A stretch of 64,000 bases of DNA from Lentzea cavernae (GTDB lineage Bacteria > Actinomycetota > Actinomycetes > Mycobacteriales > Pseudonocardiaceae), in contig NZ_BNAR01000001.1 of NCBI RefSeq assembly GCF_014653695.1, positions 620,001-684,000 of the forward strand, read 5' to 3'. The position numbers and the translations under genes are program-made. Positions 27,021 to 35,179 of this stretch are shown here, piece after piece (positions within the stretch are counted from its first letter, which is position 1; each line of letters starts with the position of its first letter). Below the pieces are notes generated by a model. It made no database searches. It saw only the letters and a list, made by a program, of their open reading frames with translations, and was not told where the DNA came from.

Positions 27021-27560
27021 TCAGCGGGTCAGGGCGACGCGGGTGAAGTCGACCGGGACGTCCAGGGCGACGTTGATGTAGTTGGTGAACACGTTCAGCG
27101 CCACGTGCGCCACCGTCTCGACGATCTCCTCCTGGCTCAGGCCGGCGTCACGCGCGGCCTGGACGTCGGAGTCGGCGATCTGGCCGCGCTTCTCGACCAG
27201 GGTGGTGGCCAGCGCCAGCACGGCCGCGGTGCGCGGGTCGTCGGACTTGCCGCCCTGGGCGTTCGCCATCTCCTCGGCGGTGGCGCCCGCCTTCTTGCCG
27301 AGCATGGTGTGCGCGGAAAGGCAGTAGTCGCAGCGGTTCTGGTCGGCGACGGCCACGGCGATCATCTCACCGAGCTTGGCTCCGAGCGCGCCCTTGCCCA
27401 GTGCGCCGAACTGCGCCCACATGCTGTTCAGCGCTGCGGGCGAGTTGGCGACGGCCTTGAACATGTTGGGCACGATGCCGAAGGCGCCCTTGATCTGCGC
27501 GAGGGTCTCGGCGCGCTCGTCGGTGACCTGGTCGGGGTTGGTGAGTTCGACGCGGGACAT
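27021..27560 (-). CDS. AhpD-like carboxymuconolactone decarboxylase-family peroxidase
   Basis: A 179-residue AhpD-fold protein. The redox site is seen in NRCDYCLSAHT (near residues 78-88): two cysteines two apart plus the following His, as in alkylhydroperoxidases that are recycled by thiol partners. It ends a three-gene minus-strand group with a thioredoxin-like protein and a protoglobin, 34 bp after the former. A role in removing organic peroxides or nitrosative products is inferred from this context. Confidence 0.87.
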   Translation of the reverse strand: MSRVELTNPDQVTDERAETLAQIKGAFGIVPNMFKAVANSPAALNSMWAQFGALGKGALGAKLGEMIAVAVADQNRCDYCLSAHTMLGKKAGATAEEMANAQGGKSDDPRTAAVLALATTLVEKRGQIADSDVQAARDAGLSQEEIVETVAHVALNVFTNYINVALDVPVDFTRVALTR

Positions 27561-27594
27561 GGTGGTTCTCCTCCTGGTGTGAAGTGGGGGTGGA

Positions 27595-28131
27595 TCAGGT
27601 GCAGGTGCCGTCGACGGAGCAGACTCCGGGCGGCGCGCCGCCGTCGAGCAACCTGGTGACGGCCGAGGCGAGCGACATGTCGTCGACCTGGCCGAGTTTC
27701 TGGGCGCGCAGCGCGCCGTCGCGGTCGATGAGGACCGTGGTGGGCGTGCCCTGCATGCGGTAACGGCTGAAGGTGACCGGCGCCGGGTGCGTGCCGTTCG
27801 GCGCGTCGACGCCGACGGGGAACGGGATGCGGTACTCGTGCAGGAACGCCTCGAGGCTCGTCGGCGTCATGGCCTGGTGGTGTTCGAACACGGTGTGCAG
27901 GCCGATGACGGCCACTTCGTCGCCGAAGAGCCGGGACAGCCGCACGGCCTGTGGGAGAGCGTGGCTCACGCAACCGGGGCAGAGCATCTGAAACGCCTCG
28001 AGCACGACCACGCGGCCGCGCAACCGGGCGAGGTCGAGCGGCTCGCTGTTGAACCACTCGGTCGTCTCCCAGGGCGGCGCCGGTGCGAGCAGCCCGCTCG
28101 ACGGGGACAGCAGGAGGCTCACCGCCGTCAC
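27595..28131 (-). CDS. Thioredoxin-like / peroxiredoxin-family protein
   Basis: A 178-residue thioredoxin-fold protein with the active site LCPGC (near residues 50-54) in FQMLCPGCVSHALPQ and a cis-Pro loop in GTPTTVLIDRDG. The N-terminus is not a clear signal peptide. It resembles TlpA/redoxin reductases. The GTG at 28131 overlaps the protoglobin stop (GTGA). The C-terminus has a second pair of cysteines (VCSVDGTCT). It may recycle the AhpD-like protein. Confidence 0.8.
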   Translation of the reverse strand: MTAVSLLLSPSSGLLAPAPPWETTEWFNSEPLDLARLRGRVVVLEAFQMLCPGCVSHALPQAVRLSRLFGDEVAVIGLHTVFEHHQAMTPTSLEAFLHEYRIPFPVGVDAPNGTHPAPVTFSRYRMQGTPTTVLIDRDGALRAQKLGQVDDMSLASAVTRLLDGGAPPGVCSVDGTCT

Positions 28132-28718
28132 CAGCCCCGGCCGGCGTAGGGCTGCGACCAGAGCGCGACCTGCAGGGTGACGGCCTTGAACCACGCCTGG
28201 AACATGGCGTCGACCTGCTCGTCGTCGTGACCACCCGCGGCGAGGAACGGCTTGATCGTCGCGGTGATCGGGTAGATGAACGCGATGATGTGGCGCAACG
28301 GGATGTGCGACACGGAATCGGCGTGGTCGGTCTGGTTCTTCTTCGGCTCGGTGTGCCGCAGCGCGATCTCCTGCTGGTAGGCGAGCCAGCGCTCGTCGTA
28401 CGGGCGGGTGCAGGTGTCGATGATCCAGCGCGCGAACCGGGCCCTCACCCGCGCCAGGTAGTCGTCGATCGGCGTGCCGTCCGGCGTGGAGAAGTAGGCC
28501 ACGAGGTGCGGGTGGGAGCCGACGAACCCGTACCAGACGTCGAGCACCTGGTCGATCTGTCCACTGAGGACCTCACCGGCCAGTCGCAACGCCTGCTCGT
28601 CCGCCGGTCCGAAGAGGACGCTGGCCTTCAGCAGGTCGAGGTCCGCCGCGGTGACCGGCGAGGGCGCGAGACCGGGGTCGTCGTGGGTGTAGCCGGGGAC
28701 GGGATCGGGAGACGTCAT
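28128..28718 (-). CDS. Protoglobin-family heme protein
   Basis: A 196-residue single-domain globin of the protoglobin class. Family-typical stretches are LLKASVLFGPADEQALRLAGEVL, VWYGFVGSHPHLVAYFS and WLAYQQEIALRHTEPKKNQTD, the last containing the likely heme-coordinating His. The ATG at 28718 is the start nearest to the conserved domain. It is the first gene of the three-gene redox group and is divergent from the MarR gene, with a palindrome (28779-28793) between them. Gas or nitric oxide binding is probable. Confidence 0.82.
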   Translation of the reverse strand: MTSPDPVPGYTHDDPGLAPSPVTAADLDLLKASVLFGPADEQALRLAGEVLSGQIDQVLDVWYGFVGSHPHLVAYFSTPDGTPIDDYLARVRARFARWIIDTCTRPYDERWLAYQQEIALRHTEPKKNQTDHADSVSHIPLRHIIAFIYPITATIKPFLAAGGHDDEQVDAMFQAWFKAVTLQVALWSQPYAGRGW

Positions 28719-28778
28719 GTCGCTTCCTTCGTGATGTCGAAGCTCCGCGGTGGGATGAGCACAGCTTGCCACAAACTA

Positions 28779-28793
28779 GGTAGGAGTCCTACC
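28779..28793. promoter_or_regulatory. Operator palindrome GGTAGGAGTCCTACC
   Basis: Arms GGTAGGA and TCCTACC flank a single central base, midway between the protoglobin start (28718) and the MarR start (28878). Its core TAGGAGTCCTA and flanking TAG recur upstream of the Fur-family gene at 30512-30530. Confidence 0.7.
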
Positions 28794-28877
28794 AACTTCT
28801 GCCGACAGGTGATCCAGGTCTCAACGGGGAATGCACGTACCATCGCCGTGGAAAGTCCTACAGGCGAGGCGGAACGC

Positions 28878-29504
28878 ATGACTGACACCGACGGCACGGC
28901 CGGGCTCGACCGGCGGCTGGCCGACGCGCTCGAGCGGCTCGGGCACGGCATGCGTTCACTGGCGCAGCGCACCGCACGGGAGCACGGGCTGTCGCCGCTG
29001 CAACAGCAGGTGGTGCTGGCACTGGCCAAGCACACGCAGGCCCGCGGCGAGGTGGCCGCGCTCGCCGCGGAGTTCGACGTCTCCACCCCGACGATGTCCG
29101 ACGCGGTGACGGCGTTGGAGCGCAAGGAACTCGTGGTCCGCTCCCCCGGCACGGACGGGCGGCGCCGGACGCTGGCGCTGACCGGCACCGGCGAGGAGGT
29201 CGCACGTGGACTGTCCTCCTGGGACGATCCACTGACGACCGCACTGGCGGGGATTTCCGAGCAGGACAAGGCCGTCGCACTGCACACGCTCCTGCGCGCG
29301 ATCGCGGACCTGCAGCGCGCGGGCGTGGTGAGCGTGACGCGCATGTGCACGACATGCCGGTTCTTCGGCCGCGACGAGCACCCCGAACCGGACGCACCGC
29401 ACCACTGCCACCTGCTGCACATCCCGTTGCCGTTGACGGGCCTGCGCACCGACTGCCCGGAGCACGAACCGGTGGACGCGCCGGCCCGGCGCAAGCGCGG
29501 CTGA
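28878..29504 (+). CDS. MarR-family regulator with C-terminal four-cysteine motif
   Basis: A 208-residue regulator. Residues about 10-145 form a MarR winged helix (LSPLQQQVVLALAKH; VSTPTMSDAVTALERKELVVR). The C-terminal extension (about 150-208) holds Cys157, Cys160, Cys177 and Cys193 with nearby histidines (HHCHLLH, CPEH), a pattern suited to zinc or an iron-sulfur cluster. Ordinary MarR proteins end near residue 150. It is divergent from the protoglobin group, so it probably senses redox or nitric oxide and represses that group. Its last codons belong to a region that is duplicated downstream. Confidence 0.85.
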   Translation: MTDTDGTAGLDRRLADALERLGHGMRSLAQRTAREHGLSPLQQQVVLALAKHTQARGEVAALAAEFDVSTPTMSDAVTALERKELVVRSPGTDGRRRTLALTGTGEEVARGLSSWDDPLTTALAGISEQDKAVALHTLLRAIADLQRAGVVSVTRMCTTCRFFGRDEHPEPDAPHHCHLLHIPLPLTGLRTDCPEHEPVDAPARRKRG

Positions 29505-29815
29505 GGCTCAGCCCTTCAGGCGCGCGGCCTGGTCCTGCTGGGCCTGTGCCGAAGTCTGGTTCACCAGGAGCCGCGGTCGAGGTGGTTCTTGGCGGCGCGG
29601 CCGGATGGCCCGCGCACCGACTGCCCGGGAACACGAGCCAGCGGACACGCCAGCCCGGCGCAAGCGCGGCTGAGACTCAGCCCTTCAAGCGCGCGGCCTG
29701 ACCCTCCCGGCCTGCGCCGAAGTCTGGTCCCACACGAACCGGCGGACGCGCCGGACCGCGTCCGAAGGTCCGAGACTCAGCCTCCCAAACGCGCGGCCTG
29801 GTCCTCCAGATCGCC
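29444..29815. repeat. Three degenerate copies of the MarR/MOSC convergent gene ends
   Basis: The segment covering the last codons of the MarR gene and, on the other strand, the C-terminal codons of the MOSC gene occurs three times: around 29444-29550 (MarR end), 29612-29720, and 29731-29815 (MOSC end). Copies 1 and 2 are offset by 168-169 bp and share a 17-mer starting at 29444 and 29612; copies 2 and 3 are offset by about 100 bp. The 272 bp between the two genes (29505-29776) consists mostly of these remnants and holds no other gene. Confidence 0.7.
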
Positions 29816-30454
29816 GTCGACCCTCCGCCGCAACAACTTCGCCCAGGACTCGGGCAACACGTACGCGTGCCGGAGCAGCCGGCGCACGGCGATCTCGTCG
29901 CCGCGGTCGACGTTGAGCACGCGGTGCACCTCGGCCGCGGTGATCCCGTGCGACGGCCTGGTCGTGAGCTCCAGGGCGTCGCCCGCCGCGAGGCTTCCCG
30001 GCTGCAGCACCCGGCAGTAGAACCCCGTGCGGCCGGTGCTCTGCGTGCGCACCGCCATGTCCTTGATGCCGTGGTGCGCGGCGAGCTTGTAGCAGGGCCG
30101 GCGCGGCTGGGTGACCTGCAGCAGCACGGACCCGACCGAGTAGACCGAGCCGAGCACGACGTCGCTCTCCAGCAGGCCGGACGTGGTGAGGTTCTCGCCG
30201 AACGCGGGTGTCGCCAGTTCGCCGACCTCCTGCGCCCAGGCCGCGTAGTGCTCGCCCGGGTAGAGCAGGACCGCCTTGTCGGGCCCGCCGTGGTTCTCGC
30301 GGTCGCCCTGCTCGTCGCCCGCCAGTCCGGGCGCGCCCACCTCGACCGGTCCGGACACGGGCCTCTTCGCGATGGCCGAGCTCACCGGACGGCCTCGCCA
30401 GGGCAACACCCGCGCCGCACCGGTGGACACGACCGACACGTGTGGACCGCTCAT
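29777..30454 (-). CDS. MOSC-domain protein (YiiM type)
   Basis: A 225-residue MOSC-domain protein, a family related to the molybdenum cofactor sulfurase C-terminus that uses a conserved Cys. The candidate Cys is in TQPRRPCYKLA (near residue 120), preceded by the family's GENLTTSGL and HGGPDKAVLLYP. The ATG at 30454 (MSGPHVSVV) is the start of the conserved domain. The small C-terminal part (RRLLRHAYVLPESWAKLLRRRV) is the usual YiiM helix pair. It is divergent from the Fur-family gene with the shared palindrome between them. Confidence 0.85.
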   Translation of the reverse strand: MSGPHVSVVSTGAARVLPWRGRPVSSAIAKRPVSGPVEVGAPGLAGDEQGDRENHGGPDKAVLLYPGEHYAAWAQEVGELATPAFGENLTTSGLLESDVVLGSVYSVGSVLLQVTQPRRPCYKLAAHHGIKDMAVRTQSTGRTGFYCRVLQPGSLAAGDALELTTRPSHGITAAEVHRVLNVDRGDEIAVRRLLRHAYVLPESWAKLLRRRVDGDLEDQAARLGG

Positions 30455-30511
30455 GGACGACCTCGTTCCTGGAACCGTTCTTGTCTTCGGGGCGCCCAGC
30501 ATGCCACAGTG

Positions 30512-30530
30512 TAGCTAGGAGTCCTAACTA
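30512..30530. promoter_or_regulatory. Operator palindrome with TAGGAGTCCTA core
   Basis: A 19-bp dyad (TAGC-TAGGA-G-TCCTA-ACTA) between the MOSC gene and the Fur-family/catalase genes. The 11-bp core is identical to the site at 28779-28793. Confidence 0.7.
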
Positions 30531-30542
30531 CCTGGAGTGCAC

Positions 30543-30962
30543 GTGTCCGCAGAAGACCCGGTCACAGCCCTGCGCGGAGCCTCGCTGAGGGTCACGAAGC
30601 AACGGATCGCTGTGCTGGCCGCCCTCGGGCGTCACCCGCACGCCGACGCCGACCACCTGGTCCGGGCCGTCCGCGAGGAACTCGGATCCGTCTCGACGCA
30701 GGCCGTCTACGACGTGCTGACGGCGTTGTCGGAGGCACTGCTGGTGCGGCGGATCGAGACGGGGCCGCGGGCCCTGTTCGAACTGCGCGCCCACGCCCAC
30801 GACCACGTGCTGTGCCGGGAGTGCGGTGCGCTGGCCGACGTCGAGCCGGGCGGCACGACTCCCCCGGCGCTCCCGCAGGCGCACGGGTTCCGCGTCGACG
30901 AGACCGAGGTCCTGCACCGGGGGCTGTGCCCCTCGTGCCGGCCCGGCGAACAGATCCCCTGA
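30543..30962 (+). CDS. Fur-family (CatR/FurA-like) peroxide regulator
   Basis: A 139-residue Fur-family protein. The helix-turn-helix is in VTKQRIAVLAALGRHPHADADHLVRAVREELGSVSTQAVYDVL, with metal-site residues HAHDHVLCRECG and the C-terminal CPSC. CxxC pairs give a structural zinc site. The GTG at 30543 was chosen because GGAG ends five bases upstream; an upstream GTG at 30537 lacks such a site. It is 18 bp before catalase, the arrangement of catR-catA and furA-katG in actinobacteria. Confidence 0.88.
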   Translation: MSAEDPVTALRGASLRVTKQRIAVLAALGRHPHADADHLVRAVREELGSVSTQAVYDVLTALSEALLVRRIETGPRALFELRAHAHDHVLCRECGALADVEPGGTTPPALPQAHGFRVDETEVLHRGLCPSCRPGEQIP

Positions 30963-30980
30963 ACGGAGAAGGTCCACCTG

Positions 30981-32447
30981 ATGTCGTTCGAAGACAACAC
31001 CAACCCCCTCACCACGGCCGCCGGCGCCCCGGTGGCCGACAACCAGAACAGCCTGACCGCCGGAGCGCGCGGGCCTGTGCTGCTGCAGGACCTGTGGCTG
31101 CTGGAGAAGCTCGCCCACTTCGACCGCGAGGTCATCCCCGAGCGCAGGATGCACGCCAAGGGCTCCGGCGCGTTCGGCACGTTCACCGTCACCGGTGACC
31201 TCACGCCCTACACGAGCGCCGCGTTGTTCAGCGAGATCGGCAACCAGTGCGAGATGTTCGTGCGGTTCTCCACGGTGGCGGGCGAGCGCGGCGCGGCCGA
31301 CGCCGAACGCGACATCCGCGGCTTCGCGACCCGGTTCTACACCAGCGAGGGCAACTGGGACGTGGTCGGCAACAACACGCCGGTCTTCTTCTTCCGCGAC
31401 CCGCTGAAGTTCCCCGACCTGGCGCGCGCCGTGAAGCGCGACCCGAGGACCAACCTGCGGAACCCGGAGAACAACTGGGGCTTCTGGACGAACCTGCCCG
31501 AGGCGCTGCACCAGGTGACGATCGTCATGAGCGACAGGGGGATCCCGCGCTCGTACCGGCACATGCACGGGTTCGGCTCCCACACCTACAGCATGATCAA
31601 CGCCGAGGGCGTCCGGCACTGGGTCAAGTTCCACTTCCGCACGCAGCAGGGCATCGAGAACCTCACCGACGAGCAGGCGGGCCAGCTCATCGGCCGCGAC
31701 CGCGAGTCGCACCAGCGCGACCTCTTCGACGCCATCGAGCGCGGTGACTTCCCGGCCTGGAAGCTCTACGTGCAGGTGATGCCGGAGGCCGACGCCGCCG
31801 ACTACCGCTTCCACCCGTTCGACCTCACGAAGGTGTGGAGCAAGAAGGACTACCCGCTGATCGAGGCGGGCGAGATGCGCCTGGACCGCAACCCCGGCAA
31901 CTACTTCGCCGACGTCGAGCAGGCCGCGTTCACGCCGGCCAACGTCGTCCCCGGCATCTCGCTGAGCCCCGACAAGATGTTGCAGGGCAGGCTGTTCTCC
32001 TACGGCGACGCCGCCCGGTACCGGCTGGGCGTCAACCACCACCAGATCCCGGTGAACCACCCGAACGGCGCGCGGCTCGTGAACACCTACCACCGCGACG
32101 GCGCCATGAGGGTCGACGGCAACCAGGGCGGGGTGCCCGGCATCGAGCCGAACAACTTCGGCCGCTGGGCCGAGCAACCGGCCTACGCCGAGCCGGGTCA
32201 GGCCGTCGGCGCGGTGGCCGACCGGTTCGACTTCCGCGAGGACGACTCGAACTACTACGAGCAGCCGGGAGACCTCTTCCGGCTGATGACCGGCGAGCAG
32301 CAGCAGGCGTTGTTCGACAACACCGCGCGGGCCATCAAGGGCGCCCGCAGGGAGACCGTCGAGAAGCACGTCTCGAACTGCGCCAAGGCCGATCCGGCGT
32401 ACGGCGAGGGCGTGCGCAAGGCCTGTGAGGTGATCGGCGCGTTGTGA
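30981..32447 (+). CDS. katA: Monofunctional heme catalase
   Basis: A 488-residue small-subunit catalase that converts hydrogen peroxide to water and oxygen. The active-site His58 is in [13 protein letters not shown], the conserved Asn in the [14 protein letters not shown] segment, and the proximal heme ligand Tyr341 in [14 protein letters not shown]. Length fits clade 3 enzymes. An AGGAGA-like site lies before the ATG. Peroxide-responsive control by the upstream Fur-family protein is inferred. A strong hairpin follows the gene. Confidence 0.95.
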   Translation: MSFEDNTNPLTTAAGAPVADNQNSLTAGARGPVLLQDLWLLEKLAHFDREVIPERRMHAKGSGAFGTFTVTGDLTPYTSAALFSEIGNQCEMFVRFSTVAGERGAADAERDIRGFATRFYTSEGNWDVVGNNTPVFFFRDPLKFPDLARAVKRDPRTNLRNPENNWGFWTNLPEALHQVTIVMSDRGIPRSYRHMHGFGSHTYSMINAEGVRHWVKFHFRTQQGIENLTDEQAGQLIGRDRESHQRDLFDAIERGDFPAWKLYVQVMPEADAADYRFHPFDLTKVWSKKDYPLIEAGEMRLDRNPGNYFADVEQAAFTPANVVPGISLSPDKMLQGRLFSYGDAARYRLGVNHHQIPVNHPNGARLVNTYHRDGAMRVDGNQGGVPGIEPNNFGRWAEQPAYAEPGQAVGAVADRFDFREDDSNYYEQPGDLFRLMTGEQQQALFDNTARAIKGARRETVEKHVSNCAKADPAYGEGVRKACEVIGAL

Positions 32448-32453
32448 CGTGGC

Positions 32454-32487
32454 GGCGCGTGCTCCGGCGGCCACCGGAGCACGCGCC
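32454..32487. terminator. Hairpin terminator between catalase and AA10 genes
   Basis: A perfect 14-bp stem (32454-32467 with 32474-32487) with a 6-nt loop lies between two convergent genes, 6 bp after the catalase stop and 6 bp before the stop at 32494. It can serve both strands. Confidence 0.9.
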
Positions 32488-32493
32488 TGCCTC

Positions 32494-33156
32494 CTAACCG
32501 AAGTTCACGTCACTGCACCACATGTACGTCTGGTCGGTGTGCGATGCCTGCCAGATCGTGAACACCACGTGGTGGCCCCGGTAGGCGCCCGACGTCTGGA
32601 CGTTGAACCTGATGTCCTTGGCCGGGGCGAACCTGCCGGTCTGCGCGACCTGGTCCAGGTTGCCCCAGCCCAGGCGTTGGGTCTTCGGGTCGAACCCGTT
32701 CTTGCTGACGTAGACCCGCAGGTAGTCGGCTCCGTGACTGGCCTGGTCGTACAGGTGCATCTCGAAACTGCTGCCCAGGTTGGTGGTCTTCCACTGGCCC
32801 GGGGTGTTGAGGGAGTTGTTGCGCGCCAGGCCGTTGCTGCACAGCTGGCCGTCCGGAGTGGACCCCTGGAAGTTGCCGCGCAGGCCGTCCCGCAACGCGC
32901 TCATCCAGTTCCACATGGTGTCGGAGTTGGCCTGGAAAGCCTGGTAGCACATGGGATCCTGCTGCTGCATGGCCGGATTCGTGTGCTGGCTCCCCCACGT
33001 CTGCCAGCACTGGTAGGCGCGCGTGGCCGGGCCGACGATCGTGCCGTGGGCCGAGGCCGTGGGCGTCCACAGGAACGTGCAGACGAGCGCGCCGACGATC
33101 ACGGCGATGAGGCCGCGCCGTCTGGCGAACGACCCGAAGGTGCTGCGTGTGCGCAT
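32494..33156 (-). CDS. Secreted AA10 lytic polysaccharide monooxygenase
   Basis: A 220-residue copper enzyme that oxidatively cleaves crystalline polysaccharide. The signal peptide ends ASA at residue 36, so the mature protein starts with His37 (HGTIVGPATR), one half of the copper histidine brace; His141 in ASHGADYLRVYVSK is the probable second half. The protein has a single AA10 domain with no carbohydrate-binding module. Cellulose or chitin activity cannot be told from this view, but the CebR-type box upstream (33196-33209) favours cellulose. The ATG at 33156 follows GGAGG. Confidence 0.92.
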   Translation of the reverse strand: MRTRSTFGSFARRRGLIAVIVGALVCTFLWTPTASAHGTIVGPATRAYQCWQTWGSQHTNPAMQQQDPMCYQAFQANSDTMWNWMSALRDGLRGNFQGSTPDGQLCSNGLARNNSLNTPGQWKTTNLGSSFEMHLYDQASHGADYLRVYVSKNGFDPKTQRLGWGNLDQVAQTGRFAPAKDIRFNVQTSGAYRGHHVVFTIWQASHTDQTYMWCSDVNFG

Positions 33157-33195
33157 GATGAGCCTCCGTTTCGATGGTCGAGCGGCGGCGGATTC

Positions 33196-33209
33196 GGGGA
33201 GCGCTCCCA
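33196..33209. promoter_or_regulatory. CebR-type operator (13/14 match)
   Basis: GGGGAGCGCTCCCA differs from the CebR box TGGGAGCGCTCCCA only in its first base. It lies 40-53 bp upstream of the AA10 start. Confidence 0.7.
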
Positions 33210-33357
33210 GATCATTCACGCTAGCCGTGACTCTTCGAGATCACAAGGACACGCGGAGTGATAGCGAGGCCGGACGCGGCCCTCCGGACAGCTCGGACCG
33301 GCACTGTCCTGCGGTTCTTCCCGCCGAGAGGACGTTCTCAGATCCCCGCCGCGAGGT

Positions 33358-33375
33358 GTCGAACGTGTCGAACGG
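33358..33375. promoter_or_regulatory. GTCGAAC direct repeat
   Basis: GTCGAACGTGTCGAACGG has two GTCGAAC half-sites with 9-bp period. It differs by one base from the element at 2511-2528 read on the minus strand. It lies in the divergent region of the AA10 gene and the epimerase gene at 33426. Confidence 0.5.
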
Positions 33376-33425
33376 AATCGGCCTGCCATCAAGCGAACCG
33401 CGCGGGACGCACTTAGCGTGGGGTC

Positions 33426-34745
33426 ATGTCCCTGATCTTCTCCAGCGTCGTGGACGCTCCCGTCGACGAGGTGTTCGCCTGGCACGCGCGGCCGGGCGCC
33501 ATCCACCGGCTCACCCCGCCGTGGCAGCCCGTCGGCGTCGTGCGCGAGGCGGACACCCTCGACGGTGGCCGCGCGGTGCTGGGGTTGCCGCTGGGACTGC
33601 GCTGGGGTGCCAAGCACACCGGCTTCGCGCCACCGCACCGGTTCGTCGACGAGCTGGACTCCGCGCCGCTGAGCTGGGCGCTGAAGTGGCGGCACAGCCA
33701 CGAGTTCGCCGCGGAGGGCGACGGGACGCGGATGACCGACCACGTGGAGACGCCGGTCCCCGGTGCGCTGCTGCGGTCGATGTTCGCCTATCGGCACCGC
33801 CAGCTCGCCGCCGACCTGGCCGCCCAGGCGTCCGCGCGGAAGGCGGGCGACCGGCCGATCACGGTGGCGATCACCGGCGCCGGCGGGTTCGTGGGAACGG
33901 CCCTGTGGTCGTTCCTGAGCACCGCCGGGCATCAGATCGTGAAGCTGGTCCGCCACTCCCCCGGTGGTCCTGGTGAACGGCGCTGGGACCCCGACCGCCC
34001 GGCACCCGACCTGCTGTCCGGTGTGGACGCTGTCGTGCACCTCGCCGGCGCGTCGATCGCGGGCAGGTTCACCGACGCGCACCGGCGGGCCGTCCGGTCC
34101 TCCCGGATCGGCCCGACCAGGGCGCTCGCCGACCTGGCCGCGGCCAGTGGCGTGCCGGTGTTCGTCAGCGCGTCCGCGATCGGCTTCTACGGCGCCGACC
34201 GGGGCGACGAGGAGCTCACCGAGGACAGCGAACGCGGTGAGGGCTTCCTCGCGGACGTCGTCGCCGACTGGGAGGCCGCCACCGCACCGGCCGCGGCGGC
34301 CGGCGTGCGGGTGGTCACCGTGCGCACCGGACTGGTGCAGTCACCCGACGGCGGCACGTTGCGGCTCTTCCACCCGCTGTTCGCCGCGGGGCTGGGCGGG
34401 AGGCTCGGCGACGGCCGGATGTGGCAGTCGTGGATCGGGATGGACGACCTGGTCGACGTCTACCACCGCGCGCTCTACGACAACTCGCTTCACGGACCGG
34501 TCAACGCCGTCGCCCCGCACGCCGTGCGCAACAGCGACTACGCCGCCACGCTCGCGAAGGTGCTGCGACGGCCCGCGCTGCTGCCGGTGCCGTCGTTCGG
34601 GCCGCGGCTCCTGCTGGGCGAGCAGGGCGCCCGCGAACTGGCCGGGGCGAGCCAGCTCGTCAGGCCCGCCGTGCTGACCGGGGCCGGGCACGCGTTCCGG
34701 CACCCGGACCTGGAGTCCGCACTGCGCCACGTGCTCGGGCGTTAG
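33426..34745 (+). CDS. TIGR01777-type NAD-dependent epimerase with N-terminal SRPBCC domain
   Basis: A 439-residue two-domain protein. Residues about 1-140 resemble the START/SRPBCC ligand-binding fold (DAPVDEVFAWHARPGAIHRLTPPWQPVG). Residues about 143-439 are the SDR-related epimerase of the TIGR01777/YfcH type (VAITGAGGFVGTAL; ASAIGFYG; QSWIGMDDLVDVY). The fusion is widespread in actinobacteria; function is not established. Its stop overlaps the convergent TrkA-N gene by 4 bp. Confidence 0.88.
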   Translation: MSLIFSSVVDAPVDEVFAWHARPGAIHRLTPPWQPVGVVREADTLDGGRAVLGLPLGLRWGAKHTGFAPPHRFVDELDSAPLSWALKWRHSHEFAAEGDGTRMTDHVETPVPGALLRSMFAYRHRQLAADLAAQASARKAGDRPITVAITGAGGFVGTALWSFLSTAGHQIVKLVRHSPGGPGERRWDPDRPAPDLLSGVDAVVHLAGASIAGRFTDAHRRAVRSSRIGPTRALADLAAASGVPVFVSASAIGFYGADRGDEELTEDSERGEGFLADVVADWEAATAPAAAAGVRVVTVRTGLVQSPDGGTLRLFHPLFAAGLGGRLGDGRMWQSWIGMDDLVDVYHRALYDNSLHGPVNAVAPHAVRNSDYAATLAKVLRRPALLPVPSFGPRLLLGEQGARELAGASQLVRPAVLTGAGHAFRHPDLESALRHVLGR

Positions 34746-35122
34746 GCGGAGCGGGCGCGCACGAAGACCTCGTCCGCGCCCAGCCTGGTGAACAGGTCCT
34801 GGTTGGCCGAGTCGCGGACCGCCGCGACCACGGTCGCCGCCGGGGTGAGGCCGCGCACGACCATGGTGATCAGCAGGCCGTCCAGGTCGTCGGGCACGGC
34901 GACGACGACCCGTGACGCGAACTGCGCCTCCGCCTGTCGCAGCGCGCACATGTCCCGCCCGTCGCCCCGCACGACCCCGGCGCCGTTGGCGAGCGCGCCG
35001 ATCAGCGCGACCTCGTCGAGGTCCAGCACCACGACCTCAGCGTGCTCGCGGTCGGGCGGGAGGTGCCTCAGGACGTCCAGAGCCGCGTCCCCGTACCCCA
35101 CCACCACCGTGAGCCCGATCAT
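34742..35122 (-). CDS. Small TrkA-N-domain protein
   Basis: A 126-residue Rossmann protein of the RCK/TrkA-N class (LTVVVGYGDAALDVLRHLP; VVVLDLDE; VVAVPDDLDGLLITMVVR). It has only the NAD-binding half; neither a TrkA-C domain nor an ion-channel pore is attached, and no channel gene is adjacent. The glycine motif is incomplete (GYGDAA rather than GxGxxG). It may be a free regulatory subunit of potassium transport. Confidence 0.78.
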   Translation of the reverse strand: MIGLTVVVGYGDAALDVLRHLPPDREHAEVVVLDLDEVALIGALANGAGVVRGDGRDMCALRQAEAQFASRVVVAVPDDLDGLLITMVVRGLTPAATVVAAVRDSANQDLFTRLGADEVFVRARSA

Positions 35123-35179
35123 CGTGGCTCCTTTCTGGTTGACTCGGCGGCTTCGCCGACCTGTCGAAGGGGATGCCCA

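Noticed and set aside
29505..29776. Small open frames between the MarR and MOSC genes
   Set aside because: They consist of decayed copies of the two neighbouring gene ends and have no independent start or protein character.
29444..29815. CRISPR-like array
   Set aside because: Repeats are unequal in length and spacing, degenerate, and derived from coding ends; no cas gene is present.
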